In this document: positions 21,610 through 22,586 of the stretch, in pieces
Numbering within the stretch: the stretch's first letter is position 1
How the letters are laid out: every line of letters starts with the position of its first letter
NCBI RefSeq assembly: GCF_041601295.1
Contig: NZ_JBFIII010000049.1
Location: forward strand, 1 to 22,586
Direction: 5' to 3'
Source: Immundisolibacter sp.
GTDB taxonomy: Bacteria; Pseudomonadota; Gammaproteobacteria; Immundisolibacterales; Immundisolibacteraceae
Length of the DNA stretch: 22,586 nt
The notes under the pieces: generated by a model
What the model was told of the DNA's origin: nothing
Databases searched by the model: none
Seen by the model: only the letters and a program-made list of their open reading frames with translations
Position numbers and translations under genes: made by a program

Positions 21610-22586
21610 GTGAATTATCGTCTTTATTCCTGGCTGAGTCGTGCCAGTCTGCCGCTGGCTTTCGGCCGTTTAATGTGGCGCAGTCGCAACCAGCCGGCCT
21701 ATCGCCAGCGCTGGCCGGAACGCCTTGGTTTCGGGCGCGTCAGCGCCCCCGGTGGCATCTGGCTGCATGCGGTCTCGGTCGGCGAAGTCAATGCGGCCTT
21801 GCCACTGCTCACCAGTCTGCGAAAGACCTATCCCGCGCTCCCCCTGCTGGTCACCACAACCACGCCGACCGGCTCGGCGCAGCTGCGCCAGCGCCTGGGA
21901 CACACGGTCGCCCACTGCTACCTGCCTTACGACCTGCCTGGGGCGGTACGACGCTTCCTCGACCGCGTGCAACCACGGTTGGGCATCGTCATGGAGACCG
22001 AGTTGTGGCCCAACCTGTTCGCCGCGGCGACACATGCGAACATCCCGCTGGTGCTCGCCAATGCGCGGCTGTCACAGCGCTCCAGCCGCGGCTACCGGCG
22101 CCTGGCGGGTCTGACACGCCAGACACTCGGACAGCTGTCAGCTGTCGGCGCGCAAACCAGCGCGGATGCCCAGCGTCTGATCGAGCTTGGGCTGCCACAG
22201 TCGCGGCTGAACATCACCGGCAACATCAAGTTCGACGCTCCGGTCGCGGATACGGCACCCGGGCTGGCCTTGCGTCAGCGCCTGGGTCCCAAGCGGCCGG
22301 TATGGCTGGCGGCCAGCACCCATGCCGGCGAGGAAGCGGCAGCCCTCGCGGCCCATCGGGTACTGCGCCAGGCCCAACCGGGCGCGGCGCTGATCCTCGC
22401 GCCACGTCATCCGCAGCGCTTCCCCGAAATCGCCCGGCTGTGCCACGAACAGGGCTGGGTCACCTCCCTGCGCAGCGCGGATGACGACACCTGGTGCGAT
22501 GTCTACCTAGCCGACAGCATGGGCGAACTGCCGTCTCTGATGGCCGCCGCCGATCTGGTATTTGTCGGCGGCAGCCTGGTTGCGCG
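21610..22586 (+). CDS. waaA: WaaA, Kdo transferase (3' end outside window)
   Basis: The first 325 codons of 3-deoxy-D-manno-octulosonate transferase, which adds Kdo to lipid IVA at the inner membrane. Visible features are the hydrophobic N-terminal anchor (SWLSRASLPLAFGRLM), WPERLGF, WLHAVSVGEVNAALPLL with the catalytic Glu, METELWPNL, LANARLSQRS, LNITGNIKFD and, near the edge, VFVGGSLV. The family is about 420 residues, so roughly the last quarter is missing. The start is a GTG at 21610; no in-frame ATG precedes it, and the first downstream Met (21673) would cut the anchor. There is no strong ribosome binding site, and the divergent kinase-like gene begins only 3 nt away. Confidence 0.95.
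   Translation, partial: MNYRLYSWLSRASLPLAFGRLMWRSRNQPAYRQRWPERLGFGRVSAPGGIWLHAVSVGEVNAALPLLTSLRKTYPALPLLVTTTTPTGSAQLRQRLGHTVAHCYLPYDLPGAVRRFLDRVQPRLGIVMETELWPNLFAAATHANIPLVLANARLSQRSSRGYRRLAGLTRQTLGQLSAVGAQTSADAQRLIELGLPQSRLNITGNIKFDAPVADTAPGLALRQRLGPKRPVWLAASTHAGEEAAALAAHRVLRQAQPGAALILAPRHPQRFPEIARLCHEQGWVTSLRSADDDTWCDVYLADSMGELPSLMAAADLVFVGGSLVA

Noticed and set aside
1..22586. CRISPR arrays, tRNA or rRNA genes, insertion sequences, integrase genes
   Set aside because: No regularly spaced repeats, cloverleaf patterns, rRNA-like stretches, transposase or integrase motifs were seen on either strand.

Overview
This 22.6 kb window looks like chromosomal DNA of a GC-rich gammaproteobacterium. 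The block pilB-pilC-pilD-coaE-zapD-yacG (15507-20905) is a typical gammaproteobacterial arrangement, and waaA plus an LPS-kinase-like gene confirm a Gram-negative envelope. A bicarbonate transporter pair (SbtA/SbtB), a persulfide-detoxification locus and a NahE-type aromatic hydratase-aldolase suggest a metabolically versatile organism, perhaps able to fix carbon, to meet sulfide or persulfides, and to degrade aromatics. The genus cannot be fixed from this sequence. No tRNA, rRNA, CRISPR array, insertion sequence or phage gene was seen, and coding density is very high.

Layout. (1) 2-2672: two tandem, closely related MFS transporters of the aromatic-acid:H+ symporter type (the first cut by the window edge), converging on a NahE-like hydratase-aldolase. 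(2) 2749-6710, minus strand: a compact gene train hpf, htpX, ykvA-like (DUF1232), terC-like, a 27-codon small ORF, sbtA and sbtB, with several stop/start overlaps. A NhaR-like LysR regulator (6836-7747) is divergent from hpf across about 125 bp. (3) 7794-10001: a persulfide-response locus, with an ArsR/BigR-like regulator divergent from an operon of persulfide-dioxygenase-like MBL hydrolase, pmpA and pmpB (half-size YeeE/YedE permeases). (4) 10011-15214, minus strand: an exported two-domain cupin, an RND adaptor lipoprotein and an RND pump. (5) 15215-15506: a gene-free divergent control region. (6) 15507-20905: type IV pilus assembly genes followed by coaE, zapD and yacG, with non-ATG, overlapping starts at pilD, coaE and yacG. 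(7) 20851-22586: an LPS-kinase-like gene, convergent and overlapping with yacG, and divergent from waaA (cut at the right edge) with start codons only 3 nt apart.

How the genes may work together. SbtA imports bicarbonate with sodium and SbtB is its PII-type regulator. Their tight linkage to a TerC-family membrane transporter, a membrane-quality-control protease and a ribosome-hibernation factor, next to a sodium-responsive-type regulator, suggests an ion-homeostasis/stress cluster built around bicarbonate uptake (inference). The persulfide locus has the familiar BigR logic: sulfane sulfur is sensed by cysteines, and derepression gives a persulfide oxidase and sulfur-compound permeases. The cupin-adaptor-pump operon resembles a stress or efflux system with an unassigned exported partner.

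The least explained items are the 27-aa ORF coupled to sbtA, the exported bicupin paired with an RND pump, the ArsR regulator whose second cysteine is one helical turn off the BigR position, and the kinase-like protein with Ser where the catalytic Asp is expected. No wholly new multi-gene system can be claimed from sequence alone.
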